Part shown: positions 1 through 12,000 of the stretch, in pieces
Layout of the letters: each line of letters begins with the position of its first letter
Position numbering within the stretch: position 1 is the first letter of the stretch
Source of the DNA: Diplonema papillatum
Lineage: Eukaryota; Euglenozoa; Diplonemea; Diplonemida; Diplonemidae
Reading direction: 5' to 3'
Length of the DNA stretch: 64,000 nucleotides
Assembly: GCA_030068145.1 (NCBI GenBank)
Contig: JAPJBO010000625.1
Coordinates: 62,001-126,000 of the forward strand
Position numbers and translations under genes: made by a program
The notes under the pieces: model-generated
What the model saw: only the letters and a program-made list of their open reading frames with translations
Database searches by the model: none
What the model was told of the DNA's origin: nothing

Positions 1-1640
1 ATCTCTCGGACGGGCGCCTGCTTTGGGCAACCTCACTTTTTCCTCGATTTGATTCCGTTTTACCTTTTTTTCACGCGCAGCTGTTGTTCCAGAAGTCTGC
101 CATCCACCGGACTGGACTCCAGCCTCAAGCGGGGCGAGGCTAATTTTTCGCGAAAAATGGGGCGATGCTCACCTGTGGTCCTTCCCTCGTTTCCGCACCC
201 CTCTTTCCCTCAGTTTTCTGTGGCTGGAGTTCACCATGTAAACCAGGGTACGAGCTTTTTGTGTTCTGGTTCGATCCCCAGTTGCCGGAAACCTGGTTGG
301 TCCAAGCACTCATACAGGGTCTGGTAAGACCTCAGTACATACATTGATTTATGAAGGAGCTTTAGCGTCATAGGATGCTAAAGATGACATAAACCCAGGA
401 ATGGAACTTTTGCGTGTGCACAATGCACTGTGGGAGACAACCCTCGGCACGGTGACTCATACCAACCAGACGATCAGAGCTTGTACCCTGGTGTCAACTA
501 CTAGCTTAGTCTAAGAGAAAAAGTAAGGTAAACCGCGACATCTTGCCCCCCCGCTTGCGTGGCCAAAGAAATAAGAAGACTCTGTCGACGCACTATCCGT
601 GCCCACCCTGCCTGCTACACGCGCTTCCCACACCCCCTCACTCCTGGTCCTGGCTGGGGCGAGCTACCACACTGCCTCCTGACAAACCAGACGCACAACT
701 GCTGGTCCGCCTAATGTGTCCGTGGCTTAAAGGGCTGACACGCGGTGCCGAGGGTAGGTGGTGAACGCCAAGCACGCGCTCGCATTTCCGCACACCCCTT
801 CATGGTAGGGGCCTTCTCCACGTGACGGATTTGCCTGTGCTCGCACAGCACGGTGGTCCTGGCTGTGACGAACGAACAGCCGCCTGTGAGTGGTTCTGAG
901 GGTTGACGTGTTGCACCTAGATTGGAGTTGATTCGAGGTACTCTTGCTATTCGCATAAGTAGCAGCCGTGTTCATCGCAGGACAAGCCGCCTGGTCCAGG
1001 CTGTGTGTGAAAACCCGACGAGTCCATCTACTGCCAGTGTCCCTGCTGTCTCCCCGAGGGGGCAGCGGGTACTGCTGCCGGTATGATCAATTTACCATGT
1101 GTTCATACCGCAGATCCTGTCACCATGTTTCAGTCCTTTAAGCCACGCTGACAGCCCAGACACTCACATCGCTGTCCTGTCGTCAGACACCCAGGTTCCG
1201 CGCTGGGGACCAGTGCGGTGCTGAGCACATATCCATTCCAAGCACTCTTCTTGCAATCCCCACCCCCCTTCGTAACCTCGTCGGCTGATTGAAAAAAAGC
1301 CGATTCCCGCGGTGTTCCTCCGGTGGGGGCCTTGAGTCTTTCCCTGGCTTCGCTCTTTCGCTTGCCTTCCTGCTGAATGAATCGCTACCCACGGGCACAC
1401 CGGTATATTCGCCAGGCAGTAAAACACGCAACACAAAGAGACGCAGGGCTAACTTGCTCTCGTTCTTATTGCATGCCATCGACGATGCAGGCGCGCGCGT
1501 CGCGTGCGGGGCCCAGGACTCAATTCTGAGCGATTTTGTTCTTGGTGCCGGTCACAGCGCGCGCGTATACGTTGGTCGTCCCAGTTTTCTAGCCGTCGAG
1601 CTGGTGCGAGACGCCAAGGTCGCCAATTGTCTTTTTGCAT
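1..1640. other. Intergenic sequence with RepP fragments
   Basis: No credible gene is visible; the short reading frames lie in several frames and on both strands without family resemblance. RepP sequence (ACACCGCTGTCCTGTC and CCGTGGCTTAAAGG blocks) occurs around 680-730 and 1132-1260. Related copies are near 43120-43245 (+) and 63425-63545 (-), and a piece is at 38520-38600 (-). Confidence 0.5.
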
Positions 1641-1860
1641 GAGCACCTGCTTTGTAGGAAATTGTTGCTTGATGAGACTGCCAGTTGCGAAAGATCAAAG
1701 AAGGTAAATGTGCTGCAGCCTATACGAAACACAGGTAAAAGCTGGGTTTAGTGGCGGGCGTAAGCGTTCAACAAAAAAGACCCACTTTGTAGTTGTATTG
1801 TTTTCTCCCCCTCTAGCCTCCTTCGAAATGAGCACAAGGCAGTCCCTCGAGTATTTTCCG
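1641..1860 (+). repeat. RepA copy 1
   Basis: About 220 bp that recurs at 30680, 51711 (+) and 38965, 56221, 62376 and 62988 (-). It starts with GCACCTGCTTTGTAGGAAAT and ends with CCCTCGAGTATTTTCC. The two ends are imperfect inverted repeats (GGAAATACTTGAGG near one end, CTCGAGTATTTTCC at the other), as in a small non-autonomous TIR element. This copy has a diverged left TIR. No coding capacity. Confidence 0.8.
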
Positions 1861-2501
1861 CAACAGGTCTCCAAGGCTAAAAGCCTCTGGCTGACAGAGC
1901 AATGTAGGTAAGGGAAGTCGGCAAACTGAATCCGTATCTGAGGACACATGCGGGATTGTCAGTGCGGTCGCTACCGCGTGATGAAGCGAAATGCTGTGGT
2001 TCAATTAACCAGGTGGATTCCTCTTGTTCGTAACAGTTCCAAGCTGACACTTCATTGCGGGCACAACATGCAAAAAGGCCGGAAGAAATCGGGAGCCGCG
2101 GGTAGCACCCGAGAGCTCCAGTCACAGCACCTTAAGTCCGAGCCCGGACCTAAACCTGTTTTATGATGCTGTAAGAATGGTCTCGAGGCACCCAGATTCG
2201 GGCTTTGCAGCGACCGTTGCGAGACACCAAACAAGGTTGAAGGATACTGTTTGGTAGATTTCGCTCCCTCCGACGCTTGCACGACAATTTAGTTGACATT
2301 TAATCTCTATTTAATAAGCTTTTTTTTGACGGTAGTGCACTAGACTGCCGTGGCTGTAGCGGGGCAACGTGGAATTGGGTCTCGATTCCGGAGAGGGAGC
2401 CTGAGAAACGGCTTCGGCCGAAGCAGAGTTCTGCCTGAGTTCTGAAGCCCAAACTTCTAAACTCTGGCAGGAATATCCCCACACCCCACCCCCTGAACGC
2501 G
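1861..2501. other. Upstream region of the PhyH gene
   Basis: 640 bp between RepA copy 1 and the first PhyH exon. No TATA-like or other promoter element stands out and no reading frame is convincing. Any promoter and 5' UTR of the dioxygenase gene must lie here or further upstream. Confidence 0.4.
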
Positions 2502-3098
2502 ATGGAGAAGCCAAAGGGACGCAAAATGCGCGAAGTATGCCTGGTGCTCATGCTCCTCACGACCGTGCTGCTCTTTTTCTGGCAGTCGACGGCCGGCGAC
2601 CGCTCGCAGTTCATGGAGAAGGCGGAGCCGCTGGCCATCCGGGGCGGCGGCGAGCACACCACGCCGCAACGCGCGACGCTGGCCCAGCTCAGGGACTGGA
2701 ACCGGGAGGGGTTCCTGGTGGTGCGGTCGGCGCTGACGCCGGAGAACGTCGCCGAGCTCAGGCGGTACTTGGACGAGATGCAGAACATGCCGGCGGTCAA
2801 GGGGGGCATTTGGAAGTACTTCGAAGACGACCGGAACAACCCGGGGACCCGCATCCTCAACCGGATCGAGAAGTTCACCGACTACCACAAGGGCATGCGC
2901 GAATTCATCCAGCGGCCGTTCGTGCGCGGCATGGCGGCCGACCTCGTCGGCGGCGACGTCGTCCTCTTCAAAGAGAAGGTCAACTTCAAGCTCCCGGGCG
3001 GCGGCGGCTTCGCGGCTCACCAAGACATGCAGCCCGGGTGGGACAAGTACGCCCCGCGCATGCTGTCCGTCCTTCTCTGCGCCGACGCGAACACACTG
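2502..3098 (+). CDS. PhyH exon 1
   Basis: Codes residues 1-199, from the N-terminal hydrophobic segment to the HxD iron-binding motif and the strand SVLLCADANTL. The donor is CTG|GTATCC at 3099. The open frame runs about 200 bp past the donor, but there it reads repeat sequence (a RepA remnant), so the extension is not protein. Confidence 0.9.
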
Positions 3099-6000
3099 GT
3101 ATCCCTTGGCTTTCTTTTCGTTGAACGCTTACGCCCGCCACTAAACCCAGATCTACCTGTGTTTCGCTTCCTGTCGGCACAAAGACAGTTGATGCCTTCA
3201 GGAAGGAATCATTCGTTCTTGCGTATTGCGGAGGCCCTGTCTGTGGCCATTCTGGGTACCGTCCTTCGCGTTCGTCCTCGTCCGCGTACCGACGCCTGAG
3301 TTGCTAGCCCACGGTCGTCGCAGGTTCGCAAGTTTTGAACGGGTCACTTCTAGTCTTGGAAGGTTGGTTTCTAGTTGTGGAAAGGTTCGCGCACCAGGAA
3401 CCATCTGTACACCGATGGTAAAGCGTGGTAAAAGAGAACATGCATGCATCTGAGTGACCGGTTAGGCTGATACGTTTCCAATTCCCTCCGGTTGTTGGTC
3501 GCCACAGTTACCGAAACCTTTCACATCAAGCCAGGGTTCCTCACGCTCCACCCATGATATTCTTTTGGGTCTTTGCAGTTAATACACCAATGAAATTTCA
3601 TTTTAGACTTACTGCACCGCCAAATTTTGAATTCGACTTAAAGAGGGGGGGGGGCGAATAATTGTACCTGACAACTATTTGATTTGGGCAAAAAAAAAAA
3701 AAAGTCTTTTTGGCCCAACTTCGTCGGCGAATAATTGGGGGGGTCAAATAAGAAAAAATATTTTGGTGCAACCGAAGGAAACAGCATCCAGGCAGTGCTG
3801 CAAGCGAGGGCACCACGGAGCACGGCCAGCGGTGAAGCGAGGGCCTGACGGCCAACTGGGTGCCGGAGCCGCGGCCACAGGGCCCGCAACCAACGGATCG
3901 GGCGCGTGTCGGAGCAAGCGGGTCGACCGCGGGACCACCGACGAACGGTGAACGCGCGTTAGGGACGGACGGCGCCTGCCCGCGAAAGCGCGGACGCGAC
4001 GGCGAGCAAGCCGGTGGAAGCGCCGCAGAAGCCGAGGCCGCAGCAGCCGTCAAAGGTGGCGAAGGCAAGGAACATGGGGGAATCGAGATCCCGACCGCGG
4101 GGACAACCCGCGAGGGAGAAAAGGAAGTGCGCCGGATCATCTGGTGATTCCTTGAGCTCGCCAAACTGCACAGCGGACGTGAAGCGCACCGGAGACAGAC
4201 AGCACGCGGGGCAAGAAGCGACCGAAGCATGGCACAACGCGTGCAAAGAGGTAGCGGCTTGTGCAGTCTCACAGATTGTTGCTGCAAATCAAGTTCAAAC
4301 TACCGCTGCAACTACGTTCCGTTTCAACTTGCCCCTGAACTGCAGATGCCGTGCTGCCAGTGACAGTCCGGACCGGAAATAACCCGGACGGAAAACGTCT
4401 GGAACGCTGGAGCACGTGTAGGGGATAGCAGTACGTACTTTACGTACTCATACTGCGTGGTGGTGTGTGCATGCATACACATACGTTGCTGCTACGTACG
4501 CATACGCGCTGCTGCTACGTGCTATTGCTACGTGCTGCTCCATGTTTTTTCCGGATTATAATATTTCCGGCCTGGACTTACAGCAGTCCAGAATGTACTT
4601 CTGTTTAGGGTGAGTAGAAAGGGACGCCACTGACTTAGACACACGGGCAAGACGGCGGAAGCTGGCCGCCCGCTAGTTCTTCTCGTTCTTTATGGCCGGG
4701 TGCGGTCCGTACTGTGTTTTCAGAGTGTAGATTTTATGTCTTCAGATCGTGGCTATTCGCGTCGCTCATTCACCCGCCTCGTCTGGTATCTCATACACTC
4801 CGCCGAACGTGCGATCGAGGACTTCGTCCAGTGCCATCTCTTTGGCTGTCAAGACGGCACCCCCGCCATCCCGCCCCCATGCCCCGCCCTTGACGATGGC
4901 CTGGCTGATGAACCGGCATAAGGTCTAGCACAAAGCCAATCCAAGGGACCAATCGCGACTCTCCGCGGAGGGTGATCGAGTTGCGGAGATCGAGTTGTGG
5001 ATGCCGCGCAGTATCGCGTATTGCGAAATGACGCAGATCTGCTGGAAACATGAGAGGGCAATTTTTGGGTGCTACCTGACTGTTGTCCGTCGCACGGTTG
5101 TCTCTGTCTGGCAAATAATTGGGGGGGTCAAATAAAAAAAAGCGACGTGACTCTTATTATTTACGCACAGCCGGAAAAAAAACTTTTTGGCATACAGGTG
5201 TCTGTCGAATAAGTACAACTATTCGCCCCCCCCTTTAATACACTTCGAAAAAAATATTAGACTTAATACACTGCCCAAAATTTATTAGACTTAATACATG
5301 CACCTGAGGAGTTAATTTCTGGGTGGGCTTTGTTGGTGACTTTTGTGGGTGTGACAGATACCAGCTTTGCGGACAAGCCAAAATCTCAGCTTGCACACCC
5401 GAAAATCTCAGATTGACCGTTGAGACAGGCAGGCAGCCAAACACAAATACTCTGGAAATGGTACCCCACACACAATCAAGTGCTCCTGTACACACGAAAT
5501 CTCTGAGTCTTGCTGCAATATTTGAACAGTGTTCGAACATTTTCGATTTCGGGCCCCACACTTTTGAGCAGACAAAACTTGAGTGCTGCGAAATTTGAAG
5601 ACACTGAAATTGGGATCCCAAACACTGACATCCACTGTGAACAACCTGAAAGTGATCTCTCTTGATACAATTTTAAGCTCCGAAGCGCTGCGATCACCAA
5701 AGCCAACTTTTCCGCAAACAGGAAATCTCAGGCTGTGCAGTCATCCAAAATCCCAGTGCAAATCTCAGATTGTGCGGTTTCCTCGAAAACTGGGGAGATT
5801 TTTGGTCTGCCCAATCTGGAATTTTGCCCTTAGCAATTTGACTCACACTACCCGCCTCCCAGCCTCAGCAATGGTCAACCGGAGACCCCAAAACACTAGA
5901 AATTTGAGTTTCGAGTTTGGAAATCTTAGGTAGTGCAGTCGCCTGCACAATCTGAGATTTTCTGTCCGCACAATCTGACACCCACCAGCCGCAGTCAGTT

Positions 6001-9000
6001 CGCACGAACACGGATTTCGGACCCCGATTTCGATTAGTTCTGTTTGCTATGGAAAAAGTGGGGGGAAAATGTTTTCCAGCTAAATGCCAAAAAAATTGGG
6101 CTGGTGTATTAAGTCTAATTTTTTTTTGGGGCAGTGCATTTAAGTCTAAAAATTTTTGGGCAGTGTATTAAGTCGAATTGAGAATTTGGCAGTGTATTAA
6201 CTGCAATAGCCCAATTTTTTTGGAAAGTTTTCCCCGATTTTTCCCCCGGAAAATTTGTTGGATTTCCCCCCCGTTTTTTTTTTTGTTGAGAAGTACAAAT
6301 TCGGCACAAGTTCACAATGGGCAACAAATTTTTACCGTATTTCTAAAAATGTTGGCCCCCCTAAAAAGTTGGCCGGAAAGTACGTGCGCTCGGCTAAGGC
6401 CGGCGCGTGGCGAGACTGGAGGCAGCAGTTAAAGTTCGGGGAACAGCAAAGTTCGGGCGAAGCTAAGTTCGGGCAATGCAAAGTTCTGGTGAAGCAAAGT
6501 TCGGGTGAAGCTAAGTTCGGGCGAAACAAAGTTCGGGCGAAGCAAAGTTCGGGCGAAGCTAAGTTCGGGTGAGCAAAGTTCTGGTGAAGCAAAGTTCGGG
6601 CGAAACAAAGTCCGGGCGAAGCTAAGTTCTGGGTGAAGCAAAGTTCGGACGTTCTGCCGAAGCTAAGATCGGGCGAAACAAAGTTCGGCGAAGCTAAGTT
6701 CGGGTGAAGCAAAGTTCGGGCGAAGCTAAGTTCTGGTGAAGCAAAGTTCGGGCGAAGCTAAGTTCGGGTGAAGCAAAGTTCTGGTGAAGCTAAGTTCGGG
6801 CGAAACAAAGTTCGGGCGAAGCAAAGTTCGGGCGAAGCTAAGTTCGGGTGAGCAAAGTTCTGGTGAAGCAAAGTTCGGGCGAAGGTGAAGCTAAGTTCGG
6901 GCGAAACAAAGTTCGGGCGAAGCTAAGTTCTGGGTGAAGCAAAGTTCGGACGTTCTGGTGAAGCTAAGATCGGGTGAAACAAAGTTCGGCGAAGCTAAGT
7001 TCTGGTGAAGCAAAGTTCGGGCGAAGCTAAGTTCGGGTGAAGCAAAGTTCTGGTGAAGCTAAGTTCGGGCGAAACAAAGTTCGGGCGAAACAAAGTTCGG
7101 GCGAAGCTAAGTTCGGGTGAGCAAAGTTAGGTGAAGCAAAGTTCGGGCGAAGCAAAGCTCGGGTGAAGCTAAGTTCGGGCGAAACAAAGTCCGGGCGAAG
7201 CTAAGTTCGGGTGTAAAGTTTGGCCTCGTACCCGGGGCCCAGCACGGGGGGGGGCCGCCCTGGGGCAGCCTTTTCCCGCCGCCCCCCCCTCCGGTATTTC
7301 TCCGGGGGGCTGAGAAACTCCGCAAAAAACGCAAATTTCGGGCACATCAGGCCCCGAAACGACAGCAAACCTCGAAATAATCTTCGACCGGAAAAGTGTC
7401 ATGGGCGGGGTTTGAACCCGGACACACCGGTCTGAAGGCCGACACCCGCTCACTCTGCCACCCATATACATTTTCCCAGGGGGAGAAAAAGCCAGCTCCC
7501 CGCTATTATCTAGTCAAAAACAATACACTTTTTTAGTGTAGAGAAAAGTGGGGTTGGCTCGAATAGAGGCTATTCACATTGCATGTTCATAGGACCTCCA
7601 GTCTCGAAAAATGTTGGCCGGAAATAAACCTGGCGGTTTTGGGGGGAAGAATATTCTCAACAGCATCGGCAAGGTAGGCAAGACGGGGGTCCGGTACACT
7701 TGAATGCACAAACCAGCAAAGTACCTCATCACGACTTTAGGTCAAGCATATGGAGGCGGTGCCGCGACGACCACGTGCTGTGCACCTCGTTGAGAAGGGA
7801 GCGATTCTCAGCAGGATACTTGGTGCTTGCAGTGACTTCTTTGCACCGAGAGATGAGAGCAGAAAAATGTTACAGGGAAATGTTAACGAGGGTTTAGCAC
7901 GAGATGGTTCCACGTGGGTTGCTGCCACCTCCAATCAAAGAAGTTCTGGACTTGGCTTCTGGGAGGAGCACCCCGGATCCAACAGCGGCTGTGCAGCACA
8001 CTCAATATCAAAGAGGAACATCTTCCGTTGTCCTGCTCTCGCGTTCCCACCAACATGTTGCACAAGCGTACGCCATGCCCCAACTGTGTTGTGCGCCGAG
8101 ACAGCTGCGAACAGAGAAGGATGCATAGACCGGGACATGTCAGACGTTCATCAAAGACACGACCCCGCAAGCCTCATGTCCACCACCAGCTGGGTACCGA
8201 GTAGGGACGGCGAGCGATTCTAGCATCACAAAAAAAGCCAGATATTGGCTTCGGGGAGGCGGGTTATCTTCCGCGTGCGTTGCGTTCCAGGGGAGGAGGA
8301 GTGGGGTGGGTGGTTGAGGGGGGGAAATCTGCTAAGTACCCAAAAAACCTGCAAAATTGTTGGCCGGAAATAAACCTGGCGGTTTTGCCCGGTTTTTGGG
8401 GGGGCGCCAGGTTTATTTCCGGCCAACATTTTTAGAAATACGGTATATCATTTTGAGGACCTAAAGGTCCCCGATTAGGCCCCTACGGTCATTAAGATTT
8501 GTTCTTAGGCCCCTAAGATGGGTGACCCATGTTTTTAAGATCTTCGACTTTTTTTGCGACAACCAGTTCAGTGCCTCCCTGGAGACGGTACACGTTGCAG
8601 CTAAAATGAATGTTGACAGCGGTTTATTCTAATCTCATGCATGGTGAATCGCAAAAACAAACTAAAATTACAAACGCAGGAAAACGGTGCCCTCGAAGTG
8701 GCGCCCGGCGCGCACGCGCGGCCAGGCGGGTTGATCGGCCGCATGCACGCCCCGCTGAACGAAACAGAGACGCTGGGCCTGAAGTGGGTGCCCGTCGTGA
8801 CGGAGCCGGGCGACGTCGTGTTCTTCGACGCGTGGACCCCCCACCGGTCCGCCGCGAACCCGACTCCGACGGCACGCCGGAACACGTTCGTCACGTTCAA
8901 CGAAAAGGTATACATCATCACCTCCCTTGACCCAACGGTTGCTTAACACTACCTCCCTTGACCCAACGGTTGCTTAACACTACCTCCCTTGACCCAACGG

Positions 9001-12000
9001 TTGCTTAACACTACCTCCCTTGACCCAACGGTCGCTTAACACTACCTCCCTTGACCCATACTGGTCTGTCTGCGCCTTTTGTGTTCGCTGACGTAAAGTC
9101 TGCGGGATACTTCTTGGTGACATGACTGCAAGAAAGAACGAAGAGGAATCAAACCATCCAGGGTAAACCTATCACTTACATTGCGTAGGGGCAAGATGAA
9201 AATACCCGTCCAGGTGACTTACGGAAATAAGCTTGTCTGGACAAGTTCACAGGGGGAAGGGAGGGTGGGTTTTCTTCCCGTCCAACGACACCCCCCCCCC
9301 CCAACCACCTGGTTCTTGGGTGGCTTGACGACTGCGCAGCAGCATTCCCGCAGTGAGACTGTAATCGCTAACACTACCTCCCTCGACCCAACGGTCGCTT
9401 AACACTACCTCCCTTGACCCAACGGTTGCTTAACACCACCTCCCTTCGCTTACAGGGGGGGCTAAATACAACTTTCTTGGAATACAACTACCGCCGCTAA
9501 ATACAACTACTGTTTTTTTTACATAAGCGCCAGCTTGAAAAGAAATGCTCGACGATGCTGCCCGACAAAGAACAGAAGGGATCCCAAGTGCTGTAACTAC
9601 CGAACCACGTGTTGAACGGACGTGAGGTCATGCGGGTCTACCCCTACACGACAAATCACACAAACAGAACAGGTCGAAGTCCTGAGTGAGAAAACAACAC
9701 ACGGTGGTGTAAGCGAAGAACAAAAAAGGGGATGAAGTGGAGCAGGGAGGCCGCGGTGGAGTGGGTGAAGCAGGCGACGGGGCTCCAAGCTCCGTCCGCT
9801 TTCCATTTTCGTCCGGACAATGGTCGGCTGCGGCCGATTATCCGGTTGGCAGGGGTTGCCGGCGCTTCCGCGGACGCTTACCTGAGGTCCCTGTTAGGGG
9901 CCCTGGGGGGCGAGCAGCCGCCGAGCGGAACGGCGCAGTGGGTGTTGGCTTGGTTGGCATGCGCGTCCGCGCCCACGGCCACCCCGGCTGACTTCGAAGA
10001 GCTGGTGCGCTCAGTGTCGCCGGCCCACGACGGCCCCTCCCCTCGACTACCTGGCCGCCACACACTCGGACTCGGCGGATTACGCCGCCCGCACCTCCTC
10101 AACTGCCGCCACGTCTGCTGCTGCCGCGGCTGACCCCTCCGCCGCCTCGTCTTCCGCTGCTGCTCCGCGCACCCCCTCGGGGATTCCGCTCCCGGGAACA
10201 CCGGAAGGAGACGAAGAGGTCGCCCGGGCCCTGCAGGTCGACGTGCAGGACACACCCGCGAGGCGGGTGACGTTTGCGGAACGCCCGGACGACATCCGGC
10301 GCCTGGAGGGCCAGGTGGAGCGCCTCACCGCGATGGTGCTGGAGCTCGTGGAACGCTCCTCGCCCCCAGCCCCTCAGCGCCCATCTGTCCAGCGCAGCAT
10401 GGAAGTGCCGCCCCCGCCTCCCCTCGTCGATGCCTCTCGCGTCCCGTTCGGGTCGCATCACGCGGGGGCAGGCCATGCGGCGCCCTTCTCTGCCCCCCAG
10501 CCGCCGGCTCCCGTTCCTGCGCCGACGCAGCCCTCCCAACCGGTCCAGGAGAACCCATTCGCGGGGCAACATTTCTCGGCACCCTCCCAGACGGAGGGTT
10601 TTCAGCAGGACCCGCTCGACGCGCTGGAGCGCGGGTCCGTTCAATCCCAACCAGCGCTGATCACCCCGGGCCCCGGGCTCCTCGACCCCCGCGTGTGGCT
10701 GTCAAGGCGTACCACGAGGAGGACGTGGTGCCCGCCTTTCTCCGCCGGGGGTACCAGGCGATGCGGAAGGCGGACGAGCAGCCGACGAAGCCCGCCCGGT
10801 CTCGGGGGTTACCACAGACGAGGCGCGCTGCCCCTCCCCACAGCGCAGCCCCTTCCGCAGGCGGACGGGGCGCGCACCGGCAACAGGAGGAAGGGGTCTT
10901 GTTGAGCGTCCTGGACCGCTTCCCCCCACCTCCGCGCGCGACATCCGGTGGTCGGGCGCTTTTGTTGGAGCCTCCACTGTCGAACGGCGAGCGGGAGAGA
11001 CTTGTTGGCAAGGCCAACTCGTACATCGGCGACGCGCTGGCGTTGTCGACGCGACGCGGCGTTCACTCGGTGTACCGGCGCTTCCTAGAGTTCCGCCATC
11101 ACTGGGAGACGCGATTCGGTACGCCGTTGGACGTTCCGACGGCGGTCGTTCTGTTTGTGACGCGTCTCCTGTCGCGCGAACTGAACCCCATCTCTCCGTC
11201 CACCGCGGTACAGTACGTGGTCAACGTACAATCCGCGGAGAAGCGTCTCGGTCGACCGATCGAGAGTCAGCTGGTTCGGGACTTCGTCAGGTCCCTGAAG
11301 AGGGCGGGTGCTTTGCGGCCGGAGAGTGTCCCGCCACTCGACCCAGGAGGCCCTTGTGCGCCACCTCCCGGAGGCGGAGGTACCCCTCGTCCGGGAGACG
11401 GCGGGCGCGTCGGCAACCCTCCTGTGAGCCTCCCTTTGGAACCGGTTTTCCCATACAGACCGCCGAAGAGAGCTCCTCGTAACCCCTGTCCAAGTGCTAT
11501 CCGGGACCCGATGCTTTGTCGCAGGATGTATCCCCCCCGGCGTTTTTGGAAGCGATCCGGCACCATGGGGGCATCGGCGATGCCCCGCCGTCGGATTTTA
11601 CGCCTTTCGTCACCGTCGCCTACGGGGGCGACCTCATCGTCAACGAGCTTGCCGCTCCTCCGGCGCAGCGCAGCTCGGAGGGGTATTTAGCGCCCATCAC
11701 GTCCTCCTTCATGGATCTCGACAGGCTCCTTGCCATGGATACACACGGCCTACTCGGAGGCGTGTTGGACGTTATCAGGTCGCGTGAGTCTTTCGAGTCC
11801 GCGCTAATCCGCGACGCCTCCTCTTGGCACTCAGAGGCCATAGCGCGCGGGACCTCGAGGCGGATGCTACACCACCTTCCGGACCTGCTGAAGTACGGTG
11901 TCGCGGAGGTAGCACACGAGCATCCGAGAGTCGTGCTCCCCGCATTCACGGTTCCCAAGAAGAGCGGGGGGGAGAGGTTCGTGTGCGATGGACGAAAGCT

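Larger units (their letters stand above)
6334..8444. mobile_element. 2.1-kb TIR element carrying a satellite array
   Basis: A 24-bp perfect inverted repeat at 6334-6357 and 8421-8444 (begins ACCGTATTTCTAAAAATGTT). The block GTTGGCCGGAAATAAACCTG occurs at 7615-7635 and 8361-8383 and inverted at 8404-8426, so the right end is itself a hairpin. The interior holds the GTTCGGGCGAAGC array, a tRNA-like sequence and 500 bp (7690-8220) with overlapping short frames but no recognisable product. Confidence 0.65.
3099..8679 (+). other. PhyH intron 1 (5.6 kb, repeat mosaic)
   Basis: Donor GTATCC at 3099, acceptor CAG at 8677-8679. It is filled by a RepA remnant (3107-3173), a degenerate piece of the TTCGTTT..TTTTGGAA satellite (about 3330-3385), a 2.6-kb TIR element with a second one nested inside, a 2.1-kb TIR element, and a RepF copy whose end lies only about 10 bases before the splice acceptor. 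Confidence 0.85.

Noticed and set aside
222..295. tRNA gene suggested by GGTTCGATCCCC
   Set aside because: Only a box B-like word is present; no acceptor, D or anticodon stems could be paired around it.
2457..3023. 188-codon minus-strand frame and a 195-codon + frame over PhyH exon 1
   Set aside because: Shadow frames of the GC-rich coding exon; the PhyH frame has the catalytic motifs.
6420..7215. CRISPR-like array
   Set aside because: Units are contiguous and variable, with no constant repeat/unique spacer alternation, and the context is eukaryotic.
10325..10582. Minus-strand frames opposite the gag-like and recombinase-like regions
   Set aside because: Complement of proline-rich GC-rich coding sequence; all identified domains read on +.
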